From NCBI RefSeq assembly GCF_030345075.1, contig NZ_CP128361.1, positions 6,076,001-6,140,000 on the forward strand: a stretch of DNA of 64,000 nt, given 5' to 3'. This DNA comes from Solwaraspora sp. WMMA2065. GTDB lineage: Bacteria; Actinomycetota; Actinomycetes; Mycobacteriales; Micromonosporaceae. Positions 50,575 to 59,932 of the stretch are shown in pieces (position 1 is the stretch's first letter; each line of letters begins with the position of its first letter). Under the pieces are notes generated by a model. It had not been told where the DNA came from. It made no database searches and was given only the letters and a program-made list of their open reading frames with translations. Position numbers and translations under genes: made by a program.

Positions 50575-50820
50575 ATGGTCAACCGTCGACGGATCGCCAA
50601 GCCGAGCGTTGCACTGTGGATGCTGGTGGCCCTGGCCGATGCGGCCCTGCTGGTCGCCAGCGTCGGTCTGGTACCCGTACTGCTGGTGCTGTCCGGCGGC
50701 ACAGCCGTGACGCTCGCCGCTGTGGCCGCGTACCGCATGACCGTCAGTGAGCGGGCCGGTGGCGAACCTACGGTCGTGCCTGCCGGCGGACGGTGGTCTG
50801 GTGGGCGTGGCGAGCGGTGA
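50575..50820 (+). CDS. Small membrane protein
   Basis: An 81-residue protein with a basic start (MVNRRRIAKPS) and two closely spaced hydrophobic helices (about 12-32 and 33-51). A strong ribosome site, GGAAGGAGG, lies before the ATG. No family recognised. It sits 72 bases after kinase 2 and 16 bases before the M50 protease gene, so an operon with the latter is likely. Confidence 0.7.
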   Translation: MVNRRRIAKPSVALWMLVALADAALLVASVGLVPVLLVLSGGTAVTLAAVAAYRMTVSERAGGEPTVVPAGGRWSGGRGER

Positions 50821-50835
50821 GTAGGCTCGCTGGCT

Positions 50836-51588
50836 GTGTCGATCACCGGGCTGACGGAAATGTGGGACCGCCTCTTCACGGCCCAGACCGACCCGCCGCC
50901 ACTGCTCGTGCTCATCACCGCCGCCGTCGCGCTGGCCGCGGTGCTCACCCGGCTGCCCTGGCGGATCGGCCGCAACGCGATCACCATCGCCCACGAAGGC
51001 GGGCACGCGCTGATCGCCCTGCTCACCGGCCGCAAGCTCAAGGGGATCCGGTTGCACTCGGACACCTCCGGGCTGACCCTGTCGGCCGGCCGACCGACCG
51101 GGCTGGGCATGATCCTCACCCTGCTGGCGGGCTACGTCGCGCCGTCGTTGGTCGGGCTGGCCGGTGCCCTGCTGCTCGGCGGCAACCGGATCACCCTGCT
51201 GCTCTGGATCGCCGTGGCGCTGCTGCTCGCCATGCTGGTGATGATCCGCAACCTCTTCGGGATCGTGTCCATCCTGGCCACCGGCGGTGTGGTCTTCGCC
51301 GTCTCGTGGTTCGCCGGCCCGGAGGTGCAGGCCGCGTTCGCGTACACCGGGGTGTGGTTCCTGCTGATCGGCGGGATGCGGCCGGTCGGTGAGCTGCAGC
51401 GGCTGCGTGCCCAGGGCCGCTCGCCGGAGTCGGACGCCGACCAGCTCGCCTGGCTGACCCGGGTGCCCGGCCTGGTCTGGGTGGGATTCTTCGGACTGGT
51501 CAACCTCGCGGCGCTGTTCATCGGAGCGCTGCTGCTGGCCAGCCCGTGGCTGGCCGACCTGGACCTGCCGACGCCACCGGGCGGGTGA
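50836..51588 (+). CDS. M50-family membrane metalloprotease-like protein
   Basis: A 250-residue polytopic membrane protein. HEGGH (53-57) inside a hydrophobic helix is the zinc motif of M50/site-2 proteases. Further helices include LTLLAGYVAPSLVGLAGALL and FFGLVNLAALFIGALLLASP. The GYVAP loop is typical of the peptidase M50B-like group in actinobacteria, whose substrates are unknown. The NPDG-type third metal motif of classical site-2 proteases is not obvious, so proteolysis is unproven. GTG start, convergent with accD5. Confidence 0.82.
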   Translation: MSITGLTEMWDRLFTAQTDPPPLLVLITAAVALAAVLTRLPWRIGRNAITIAHEGGHALIALLTGRKLKGIRLHSDTSGLTLSAGRPTGLGMILTLLAGYVAPSLVGLAGALLLGGNRITLLLWIAVALLLAMLVMIRNLFGIVSILATGGVVFAVSWFAGPEVQAAFAYTGVWFLLIGGMRPVGELQRLRAQGRSPESDADQLAWLTRVPGLVWVGFFGLVNLAALFIGALLLASPWLADLDLPTPPGG

Positions 51589-51613
51589 CCCGTACCGCTG
51601 CGACCCGAACCGG

Positions 51614-53212
<1,599 letters not shown>

Positions 53213-53360
53213 ACCGCGGATGCTATCGACGTCGCGACCGCCGGTCAGGGGCCGACGGTGTGCGGTTTCCCTCAGTACGCCGCCGTCGGGCCGGCCCCAG
53301 CCTGGGTCGATCGACCCCGGGACGACGTTTCCTGCCTGTTGCCCGATTCGTTACCACCAC

Positions 53361-53933
53361 GTGACAGTGTTGGGAGTCGCGCTGATCGCGTCCGGTCTGA
53401 CGGTGCTGCTGGTGATGCGGCGGACGCTCTGGCCGGCGCGGGCGGCCACCGTCGGCAGCCGCAGGGCCGGAAGTCTGGACGCCGCGCCGCATCGGCGCCG
53501 TCGAGGGCGGGGGCGACGTCGGGCCACCCGTACCGGGCTGTTCCGTCGCCGGGCGACGCCCGGTGGACGCCACACGGTCGGCGTGACCGTGCCGCGCCAA
53601 CGTCGGGGTGGTCGGCCCGCCGTCGTGCTGCCGGAGCCGTCGGTGGCCGCTGTGCCGCCCGTCGTTGTGCCGTCGGTTGCTGCTGTGCCGCCGGCTGCCG
53701 CGCCGCCGGCTGCTGCGCCGCCGGCTGCTGCTGACGAGGATTTTGACTGGTTCGACCGGCCTACGGACGCGTACGCACAACCCGTACGAGCGTCGGACCG
53801 GGCCGTTCCCGCGTCGGACTCGGCCGTCCCCGCGATGGACCCGCCGGTAGCAGTGCCGGTGGTCGGTACGACCGTCACCGGGCATCCGTTCCGCGGCGTG
53901 GCACCGGTGCCGCAGCGGCGCGACCACTGGTAG
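53361..53933 (+). CDS. Putative single-pass membrane protein
   Basis: A 190-residue frame starting with a hydrophobic helix (VTVLGVALIASGLTVLLVMR), then an Arg-rich stretch, a Pro/Ala/Val repeat region (PPAAAPPAAAPPAAADEDFD) and a tail ending PQRRDHW. No family recognised. GTG 53361 or 53367, without a clear ribosome site. The membrane helix and the hairpin after its stop favour a real gene, but the low complexity keeps the call uncertain. Confidence 0.5.
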   Translation: MTVLGVALIASGLTVLLVMRRTLWPARAATVGSRRAGSLDAAPHRRRRGRGRRRATRTGLFRRRATPGGRHTVGVTVPRQRRGGRPAVVLPEPSVAAVPPVVVPSVAAVPPAAAPPAAAPPAAADEDFDWFDRPTDAYAQPVRASDRAVPASDSAVPAMDPPVAVPVVGTTVTGHPFRGVAPVPQRRDHW

Positions 53934-53966
53934 CGCGACGGAGCGACACCGGCCCAACCTGAAAGA

Positions 53967-53998
53967 CTGCTCCGCTGCGGAGGGAGGCGGCGGAGCAG
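53967..53998. terminator. Hairpin between convergent genes
   Basis: Arms CTGCTCCGC (53967-53975) and GCGGAGCAG (53990-53998) with a 14-base loop, between the membrane-protein gene ending at 53933 and the opposing gene ending at 54039. Confidence 0.55.
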
Positions 53999-54038
53999 CC
54001 ACGATTCCGGGACCCGCGTCTCGGTGAGAGGGCCTGGG

Positions 54039-55202
54039 TCAGGGTTGCGGTGGCCCGGATGGCTGGGTGGTGGTGAGGAAGGCGGCGGGCACGCCCGAGT
54101 CGATGAGACGACCGCGCATCCGGTCAAGCGCGTCAGGTGTCCAGTCTGGATAGGCGGACAGGAACAACAACCGCTGGGCGGCGCGGCGATCGGTCCGGGC
54201 TTCGGCGATCGAGTCCTTGACCATGTTCGCCGCCACCTCGAAGTCGTCGGCGATGCGGACGCCGCCAGTCGGCATGCCGACTGCGGCGAGTCGGGCCGGC
54301 GGCGGCCGGGCGGCGAACACGACGGTGACGATGACGAGCAGCCCGCCGACGGCGCTGAGGGCGGGAAGCAGCCACGGCGGTGCCGCTGGCCAGTACGGGA
54401 CGGGCGACAGCGCGTGGTGCACACTGGGGAGCGGGCCGCCGGTATGAGCGTGCGGACGTATCGCGTGCGCGAGGCTGACATACAGGGCGACGACGGGTGC
54501 CGCGAGGACGAGGACGGTGGTGGCGGACAGCGCAGCCACGGTGATCCGGTGCGCGGGGTGTGTCGAGTGGATCCGCCGTGCTACCGCCGCCGCGAGCAGC
54601 CATCCGGTGGACAGCCCGAGCGCCACGCCTGCGACCAGCAGGATGCGCAGCACTGGTGAGCCTGCGGCCCAGGCGTCCACCCCGACCGTGGTCTTGCCGC
54701 CGACGGACATGCCGGCGATCGCGACGACCAGTCCGTGATGCTCGGCGGTGAACCGGTCGTAACGGGAGGGGATGTAGTCGCTGGTCCAGGCAGCGGGGTC
54801 CGCCACGCCCGCCTGGTCGTGTACGACCTCGATCTCTGAGACCGACCAGCCGGCGGCGGCGTAGCGCTGCCGGGCCTGCGACGCGTCCCACCTGCCGTCC
54901 AAGGTCACCGCAGTGAATACCCGGTCCGCTGTTTGTGCCGAGGTCTGCCGCAGCACGACCGAAGGAGCCTCGACGCCGCTGGCACGTCTGGTCAGGTCGA
55001 CCATCGCGGTGTCGCTCGGAAGATTGGTCAGGGTGGTTGCCCCGAGCATGGAGCCGGTCGCCGCGCCGAACGCCCCGAGCACCGCCGTGACCACGACCGC
55101 TGCCGCTACCGTGACGGGACGACGGTCGGGAAGCGAAAGCCACCGACGGAGGCGCCCACCGCGTGGAGCCGAGCTGGTTCCGGCGATCGCCGAGGCGCTC
55201 AC
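54039..55202 (-). CDS. Multi-pass membrane protein of unknown function
   Basis: A 387-residue protein: a helix at about 31-55, an outer region of about 130 residues (VDLTRRASGVEAPSVVLRQT, DGRWDASQARQRYAAAGWSV), three further helices (VLRILLVAGVALGLSTGWLL; ITVAALSATTVLVLAAPVVA; LLPALSAVGGLLVIVTVVFA) and a cytosolic tail (RIADDFEVAANMVKDSIAEA). I do not recognise the family. AGGAG seven bases before the GTG at 55202 supports the start. It stands alone between convergent and codirectional neighbours. Confidence 0.7.
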   Translation of the reverse strand: MSASAIAGTSSAPRGGRLRRWLSLPDRRPVTVAAAVVVTAVLGAFGAATGSMLGATTLTNLPSDTAMVDLTRRASGVEAPSVVLRQTSAQTADRVFTAVTLDGRWDASQARQRYAAAGWSVSEIEVVHDQAGVADPAAWTSDYIPSRYDRFTAEHHGLVVAIAGMSVGGKTTVGVDAWAAGSPVLRILLVAGVALGLSTGWLLAAAVARRIHSTHPAHRITVAALSATTVLVLAAPVVALYVSLAHAIRPHAHTGGPLPSVHHALSPVPYWPAAPPWLLPALSAVGGLLVIVTVVFAARPPPARLAAVGMPTGGVRIADDFEVAANMVKDSIAEARTDRRAAQRLLFLSAYPDWTPDALDRMRGRLIDSGVPAAFLTTTQPSGPPQP

Positions 55203-55432
55203 CCAGCCACTCCTGCCATCGACAGCAGTAGGTCAAGCGGGCGGCTCTCCATGCCCCATAGGGTACGGGTGCCTTCAAGCTGCGTCCATCGGATCGCAAG
55301 CAGTGGCCCGCTGTCGTACCCGCGACGGGGACCTGTCGAGCACGGGACGACCATCCTCTGCCGCTTGTCTGCTGTGGATCGCCGGCCGGCGATCCACGCC
55401 GGCAGGCGACCATGATCCTCGGTCTGGACGGT
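55203..55432 (-). other. Intergenic region, nothing recognised
   Basis: 230 bases upstream of the membrane-protein gene. Only the ribosome site AGGAG near 55210 is evident. A promoter must lie here or the gene is read through from the inhibitor gene. Confidence 0.4.
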
Positions 55433-55831
55433 CTACTCGCCCGGCATGCTTCCCCGCGGCTGGCGGCAGACGCTGCAGTACGACACCGAGTTGACCACGA
55501 AGGAGAAGGATGCCCTGTCCTGCCCCGGGCCGACCACCGATGCCGACCCGCCGGAGTTCTCGCAGCGGTTCTGGTTGGCGCTCAGGGTCAGGCTGGTGCC
55601 GTTGCTCATCGAGCGCGTTCCGACCGGCATGTTGATGCACCAGACGGACGTACCCGGCAGCGGGATGCCCTGGAACAGCGTGCCGGAGAAGTTTGTGCCG
55701 GTCCAGTTGCAGAACCGGCCAGAGGTGCACAGGGCCAGCGCCGATCCGGCATCGGCCTGCGCAGTTGCCGGAACCAGCAGAGCGGCCCCGGCTGTGGCGG
55801 CGACCGCCAGCATGGCGAGCAGTCTCCTCAT
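55433..55831 (-). CDS. Secreted peptidase-inhibitor (I36)-like protein
   Basis: A 132-residue exported protein. The signal peptide is MRRLLAMLAVAATAGAALLV followed by PATAQA. The mature part has LCTSGRFCNWTGTNFSGTLF, the Cys-x5-Cys-x-Trp pattern seen in the I36 family (Streptomyces metalloprotease inhibitor type), and further cysteines (WCIN, RCEN, YCSVC). The start is ATG 55831 with GGAGAGG just upstream; a longer frame from 55909 would bury the signal peptide. Inhibitor activity is a family inference. Confidence 0.72.
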   Translation of the reverse strand: MRRLLAMLAVAATAGAALLVPATAQADAGSALALCTSGRFCNWTGTNFSGTLFQGIPLPGTSVWCINMPVGTRSMSNGTSLTLSANQNRCENSGGSASVVGPGQDRASFSFVVNSVSYCSVCRQPRGSMPGE

Positions 55832-56136
55832 TGCGCCTCTCCATCCGATCCATCCGGTCGACGAAGGGGCATGACAGCCGAGCAGGTGCCAAGTGACTCT
55901 GGTGACCATCGAGACCTAGAACGTTCTAGAGTCACGCCCCGTGCTGAAACGGTAACCATCAATGATCGGTGACGCAAGAATCGACCGTCACAAATTAGGG
56001 AGATCCCGTTGGTCTCCGCCACGACCCCAGGCGGCGGCTGGACTCCTTGTATCAGCGGCGCGATGCTCCTTCCCGGAGCATGCCTGGTTCTGTGGCAGAC
56101 GCGGTGCGCTGCCAGGTGCCGCCGTAGGGTGGGCGG
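55832..56136. other. Divergent intergenic region (inhibitor gene / birA)
   Basis: 305 bases. AT-richer in the middle (about 55900-56000), consistent with the promoter of the secreted inhibitor gene. A GAACGTTCTAGA-like stretch near 55919-55930 is partly palindromic (AGAACGTTCT). TAGGGT near the right end is the candidate birA -10. Confidence 0.4.
56125..56130 (+). promoter_or_regulatory. Candidate -10 for leaderless birA transcript
   Basis: TAGGGT, six bases (GGGCGG), then the ATG at 56137. The intervening G-rich bases could alternatively act as a ribosome site. Confidence 0.4.
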
Positions 56137-57039
56137 ATGGCCGGCTCACCGTACACCGATCTGGACCGTCCGCCGTTGGACGAGCGTGGTCTGCGTCGCG
56201 CGCTGGTCGTCCCCGACGGCCTGTGGACCGACGTGCAGGTCCGGGCGCAGACCGGCTCCACCAACGCGGACGTGCTCGCCGCCGCGCGAGCCGGTGCCGC
56301 CGAAGGCCTGGTGATCACGGCGGAGCAGCAGCACGCCGGGCGCGGGCGGCTCGGCCGAGACTGGACCTCGCCGCCGCGGGCCGGCCTCGCCGTCAGCGTG
56401 CTGCTGCAGCCGGCGGCGGCTCGGCCCGCCCGGTCGTGGCCGGCGGTGCCGGGGTCCCGGTACGGCTGGTTGCCGCTGCTGGCCGGCGTCGCGCTGGCGG
56501 AGGCGGTCACCCGGCTGGCCGAGTTGCCAGCCGCGCTGAAGTGGCCCAATGATCTGTTGATCGACGAGGCGAAGTGCGCCGGGATCCTTGCCGAAGCGGC
56601 CCCGGACGGGGCGGCCGGACCGGCCGTTGTGCTGGGCATCGGGCTCAACGTGACGCTGCGCGCCGACGAGCTGCCGCCGCCCGGCAGTGGCCTGCGCGCC
56701 ACCTCGCTGCAGCTGGCCGGAGCAGCGGCGACCGACCGGGACCCGTTGCTGCGGGCTGTGCTGCGCGGGGTGGCCGACTGGTACGGGCGGTGGCGGGCCG
56801 CCGGCGGCGACCCGGTCGCGTCCGGTCTGCGGGCGGCGTACCTGCGGCACTGCGTGACGGTGGGCCGGCAGGTGCGGGTCTCGTTGCCGTCCGGAGCGGC
56901 GCACACCGGGCTGGTCGACACGGTCGACGAGGACGGTCGCCTGGTGGTCCGCACAGCCGGCGGCGATCTGCCGGTCGCAGCCGGGGACGTGACGCATGTG
57001 CGGTCCGGCGACGCGCCGGGAAACGGTACGCCCGGTTGA
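56137..57039 (+). CDS. birA: Biotin--[acetyl-CoA-carboxylase] ligase
   Basis: A 300-residue monofunctional biotin protein ligase without the DNA-binding domain of E. coli BirA. Motifs: TGSTNADVL (39-47), the biotinyl-AMP loop GRGRLGRDW (68-76), KWPNDLL (near 142) and GIGLNV. The C-terminal SH3-like domain (GRQVRVSLPSGAAHTGLVDT) is present. It joins biotin to the lysine of the AccA3 carrier domain encoded in this window, so the ligase and its substrate are part of the same conserved neighbourhood. Confidence 0.92.
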   Translation: MAGSPYTDLDRPPLDERGLRRALVVPDGLWTDVQVRAQTGSTNADVLAAARAGAAEGLVITAEQQHAGRGRLGRDWTSPPRAGLAVSVLLQPAAARPARSWPAVPGSRYGWLPLLAGVALAEAVTRLAELPAALKWPNDLLIDEAKCAGILAEAAPDGAAGPAVVLGIGLNVTLRADELPPPGSGLRATSLQLAGAAATDRDPLLRAVLRGVADWYGRWRAAGGDPVASGLRAAYLRHCVTVGRQVRVSLPSGAAHTGLVDTVDEDGRLVVRTAGGDLPVAAGDVTHVRSGDAPGNGTPG

Positions 57040-57134
57040 CCGTACGGGTGGCGGTCAACCGCTACGGTCACCCCGGCGGCCGGTGTACGGACCGCCGGCC
57101 GGGTCCCCTGCCCGGCCCGGGCTAGGAGGTTGCC

Positions 57135-57731
57135 GTGGCATTTCCCGAAGACATGCTCACCGCGGACGAGCATGTCGTGTTGCACCTGCACCCGCACTGG
57201 AAGGCGCTGGTCCGGCCGGTGGCGGTGACGGTGCTGGCGGTCGCCGCCGTGGTGGCCGGGTTCCTGCTGCTGCCGGAGAGCACCGCAGCCTCCGTCGTGT
57301 GGTACGTGATTCTCGCGCTTGCGCTGGTCGCGGTGCTCTGGTTCGCCGTCCGGCCGTTCGCGGTCTGGCGCAGTACGCACTACGTGTTCACCAACGAGCG
57401 GGTGGTGCTGCAGCACGGGGTGTTCTCCCGGGAGCGCCGGGACATCCCGTTGAACCGGGTCAACGACCACTCCATGACGCAGCGGTTCAACGAGCGGCTG
57501 CTCGGCTGCGGGACGTTGACCATCGAGTCGGCAGGTGAACGCGGTCAGACCGTGCTGCCCGACCTTCCGGGGGTCAGTCAGGTGCAGACGCAGCTCTACG
57601 AGCTGGTCGAGGCGCACCACGATCTGCACAGCCTGGGCGACGGTGAGCTGCGGGAAATTCTCGACGAGGCACGCACCGGGCCGGACCAGGCAGCCCCGGC
57701 GCGACCGGACAACGCCTCGCCCGGCCGCTGA
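57135..57731 (+). CDS. Membrane-anchored PH-like (bPH2/DUF304) protein
   Basis: A 198-residue protein with two membrane helices (about 28-50 and 56-76) followed by a bacterial PH domain: THYVFTNERVVLQHGVFSRE, DIPLNRVNDHSMTQRFNERL, GCGTLTIESAG. Homologues follow birA in mycobacteria. Role unknown; such domains sit on the cytosolic membrane face. CTAGGAGG before the GTG is a strong ribosome site. Confidence 0.85.
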   Translation: MAFPEDMLTADEHVVLHLHPHWKALVRPVAVTVLAVAAVVAGFLLLPESTAASVVWYVILALALVAVLWFAVRPFAVWRSTHYVFTNERVVLQHGVFSRERRDIPLNRVNDHSMTQRFNERLLGCGTLTIESAGERGQTVLPDLPGVSQVQTQLYELVEAHHDLHSLGDGELREILDEARTGPDQAAPARPDNASPGR

Positions 57732-57740
57732 CCGGGCGAC

Positions 57741-57783
57741 GGCTGGCCAGCACTGCCGAGCGGGCCTGGCTCGCTGGCCAGCC
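57741..57783. terminator. Bidirectional hairpin terminator
   Basis: Perfect 11-bp arms GGCTGGCCAGC (57741-57751) and GCTGGCCAGCC (57773-57783) with a 21-base spacer, between the convergent PH-domain and MaoC-like genes. Confidence 0.65.
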
Positions 57784-57786
57784 GGG

Positions 57787-58284
57787 TCAGGTCGTCGGCC
57801 CGGCGCCGCGTAGCGCGAACCAGCCACGGAACCGGGTGCGCAGCACCTCGCGCTCCGGCCGGTCGTAGGTGTCGAGCCGGGTCAACGACCCCAGCAGGGT
57901 GACCGTGCCCAGGCCGGGCCGGGCGTCGGACAGCTTCCTGGTGAGCACGTCCAGCCGCCCGGCGAGCCGGTCACCGGCGTACACCGGGGCCAGCCAGCGC
58001 AGCTCCTCCAGGCCGGGGGAGGTGTCGGCGGCGGCCCGGGACAGCACCGCGTCCACGTACGCCCGCATGAACAGGCTGACGGTGAAGAATCCGCTGGCGA
58101 TCACGGTGCCGTACGGGCTGGCCTGGGCGAGGTCCGGCTCGACGTGGTACCACTGCGGGTCGAAGCGTTCGGCGAAGCTGACCATTTCGACGCCGTCCAC
58201 GGTGGTGATGCCGAGGTCGAAGGAACCGCCCGGGGCGAGATCCTCGAAGAACAGGTCGGCGTCAGCACCGGTGCCGGAGCGCAC
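57787..58284 (-). CDS. MaoC-fold dehydratase-like protein
   Basis: A 165-residue single hot-dog-fold protein of the MaoC/R-hydratase type: EDLAPGGSFDLGITTVDGVE, SFAERFDPQWYHVEPDLAQA (hydratase catalytic Asp/His region) and VIASGFFTVSLFMRAYVDAV. Members hydrate enoyl-CoA or act on related acyl thioesters. The catalytic His is displaced compared with the usual DxNPxH, here DPQWYH, which is common in the actinobacterial branch. GTG start; it follows the GtrA gene in the same direction with nine bases between. Confidence 0.85.
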   Translation of the reverse strand: MRSGTGADADLFFEDLAPGGSFDLGITTVDGVEMVSFAERFDPQWYHVEPDLAQASPYGTVIASGFFTVSLFMRAYVDAVLSRAAADTSPGLEELRWLAPVYAGDRLAGRLDVLTRKLSDARPGLGTVTLLGSLTRLDTYDRPEREVLRTRFRGWFALRGAGPTT

Positions 58285-58293
58285 GGTCGTCGG

Positions 58294-58977
58294 TCAGCGC
58301 CTGGCCGGGCGGGTCGCTGCGGCGATCTCCGCGTCCAGTTCGGCGGTGATCTTCGCGTCGAGCTCGGCGGCGAGTTCGGCGTCGAGCTGGTTGGCCAGAG
58401 GTGCCGTGCTGTCCGGGGCCTGCATCGACTGGCTGGTCGGTGGCTGCCCGTCCCGCTGGATCTGCTGCGGGACCGGGCCGCGCGCCGCCGGTCCGGTCCC
58501 GGCCCCGGTGGTCGGGCCGGTTCCGGTGGTCGGGTGGGTGGCGGGTGCCGGGCGGAAGACGAACGTGCGGTACGCCCAGAAGCGGAAGATGGTGCCGAGC
58601 ACCAGTCCGATGATCTTGACGATGTTCAGGGCCAGCAGCCCGCTGATGCCGAAGCCGTACTTGGCCAGCCCCAGCACCCCGACCTCGATCGCCAGGCCGG
58701 TGAGGTTGAACAGGAAGAAGAGCACGTACTCCCGCCGGATGGCCGACTTCGGCCGGTCCCGGTAGGTCCAGTGGCGGTTCATGAAGTACGAGCTGGTGGT
58801 CGCCACCAGTGCGGCGACGACAGTCGCCTTCAGTTGACCGTCGGCGAGCACGGTCAGTGCCAGAGCGTTGAACACCGCGAAGTTGACCACGGTGTTGATG
58901 CCACCGACGGTGCCGAACTTCAGCGCCTCGCGGATGAACCTCTGCCAGCGCTCGGGCAGAAGGCGAAGTATTCGCAT
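58294..58977 (-). CDS. GtrA-family membrane protein 1
   Basis: A 227-residue protein. Four membrane helices in the GtrA pattern (ALKFGTVGGINTVVNFAVFN, ATVVAALVATTSSYFMNRHW, EYVLFFLFNLTGLAIEVGVL, VKIIGLVLGTIFRFWAYRTF) and then a Pro/Ala/Gln-rich cytosolic tail of about 80 residues ending in repeats of ELDA (AELAAELDAKITAELDAEIA). GtrA proteins help move lipid-linked sugars across the membrane or assist glycosyltransferases in wall glycan synthesis. ATG 58977 is preferred. The long tail is unusual for the family. Confidence 0.85.
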   Translation of the reverse strand: MRILRLLPERWQRFIREALKFGTVGGINTVVNFAVFNALALTVLADGQLKATVVAALVATTSSYFMNRHWTYRDRPKSAIRREYVLFFLFNLTGLAIEVGVLGLAKYGFGISGLLALNIVKIIGLVLGTIFRFWAYRTFVFRPAPATHPTTGTGPTTGAGTGPAARGPVPQQIQRDGQPPTSQSMQAPDSTAPLANQLDAELAAELDAKITAELDAEIAAATRPARR

Positions 58978-59045
58978 CAGATCACCATACGGCAGGTCGA
59001 CGGGCCGTTCGGGTTGACTGGCGGGTAGGGCGGCACCGGGTGGGG

Positions 59046-59579
59046 CTAGTCGCGGTCGCTGGCGGCCGCCACCGCGGCGGGTGCCGCGACGGTGAACACG
59101 AACCTGCGGTACGCCCAGAACCGGAACAGGGTGCCGACCGCCACGCCCACGATGTTGGCCGCGATGTTGTCGGCGAGCAGCGTCTGGAACACCCCCGGCC
59201 AGATGCTGCCCAGCCCGTAGTGGCTGATCCCCAGACAGGCCAGACCGATGCCCAGGCCGACGGCGTTGAAGAAGAAGTAGAGGCCGTACTCGCGGGCCAG
59301 TCCGGACCTGACCGAGTGCCGCCAGGTCCAGAAGCGGTTGCCGACGAACGCCACCGATGCGGCGATTACCGTCGACAGCGTCTTGGCGCTGAGCGGGCCC
59401 AACCCGAGCAGGCTTGAAGCGACGTTGAACAGGGTGATGTCGACGATGAAGGCGATCCCGCCGACCACCCCGAACTTGCCGATCTCGCGGACCAGCAGAC
59501 CGAACCGGTCCCGGAGCCGGCGGATCAACCCCGGACTGGATGCGGGCGCGGACGGCTCGCCGGCGGCGTGGACGGGCAC
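59046..59579 (-). CDS. GtrA-family membrane protein 2
   Basis: A 177-residue four-helix GtrA protein (IGKFGVVGGIAFIVDITLFN, KTLSTVIAASVAFVGNRFWT, YGLYFFFNAVGLGIGLACLG, IVGVAVGTLFRFWAYRRFVF). It is a paralogue of the preceding gene, without the long tail, and matches the GtrA gene found next to the PH-domain/birA cluster in mycobacteria. The GTG at 59579 is chosen since the family starts about 30 residues before the first helix. A TACGCT lies seven bases upstream. Confidence 0.82.
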   Translation of the reverse strand: MPVHAAGEPSAPASSPGLIRRLRDRFGLLVREIGKFGVVGGIAFIVDITLFNVASSLLGLGPLSAKTLSTVIAASVAFVGNRFWTWRHSVRSGLAREYGLYFFFNAVGLGIGLACLGISHYGLGSIWPGVFQTLLADNIAANIVGVAVGTLFRFWAYRRFVFTVAAPAAVAAASDRD

Positions 59580-59586
59580 GTGGTCG

Positions 59587-59592
59587 AGCGTA
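59587..59592 (-). promoter_or_regulatory. Candidate -10 for leaderless gtrA-like transcript
   Basis: TACGCT on the minus strand, seven bases, then the GTG at 59579. Confidence 0.35.
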
Positions 59593-59776
59593 GCGGGTTC
59601 CCGCCCGCCGATGTGTCGGCACCACCCGAGTTTCCCGGCCACCCCCACGCTTCCGGCACTCGAGTTCTGAACACGCAGAGTGATTGGGGTTGGAGTCGGT
59701 CGAGAGCCGGAGGTTTTTGCGTACAACTGCGCGTGGGAGCGAGAAACAACTCGTCAGATTGCATGCGCCGATAACT

Positions 59777-59792
59777 TGTGCACTTCTTCACA
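59777..59792 (+). promoter_or_regulatory. Candidate Crp/GlxR (cAMP receptor) site upstream of pckG
   Basis: TGTGCACTTCTTCACA fits the TGTGA-N6-TCACA consensus with one mismatch. It lies 141 bases upstream of the pckG start, an expected place for control of a gluconeogenic gene by carbon status. Confidence 0.5.
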
Positions 59793-59932
59793 AGCTCCTC
59801 GGCTGCCCTGAACGATCAATCGGCTTACCCTGAGTCCAACTCCCGGACTTGTAACCCGGCGGCTGGGCCCGACCATCCGCCGGTGCCGTGCACTCCAGGA
59901 ACGAGGTCAGCGCCGACCACGAGGAGATCGCC

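Noticed and set aside
55412-55972. Plus-strand open frame across the inhibitor gene
   Set aside because: The minus strand has a signal peptide, ribosome site and Cys pattern of an I36-like protein; the plus-strand product has none.
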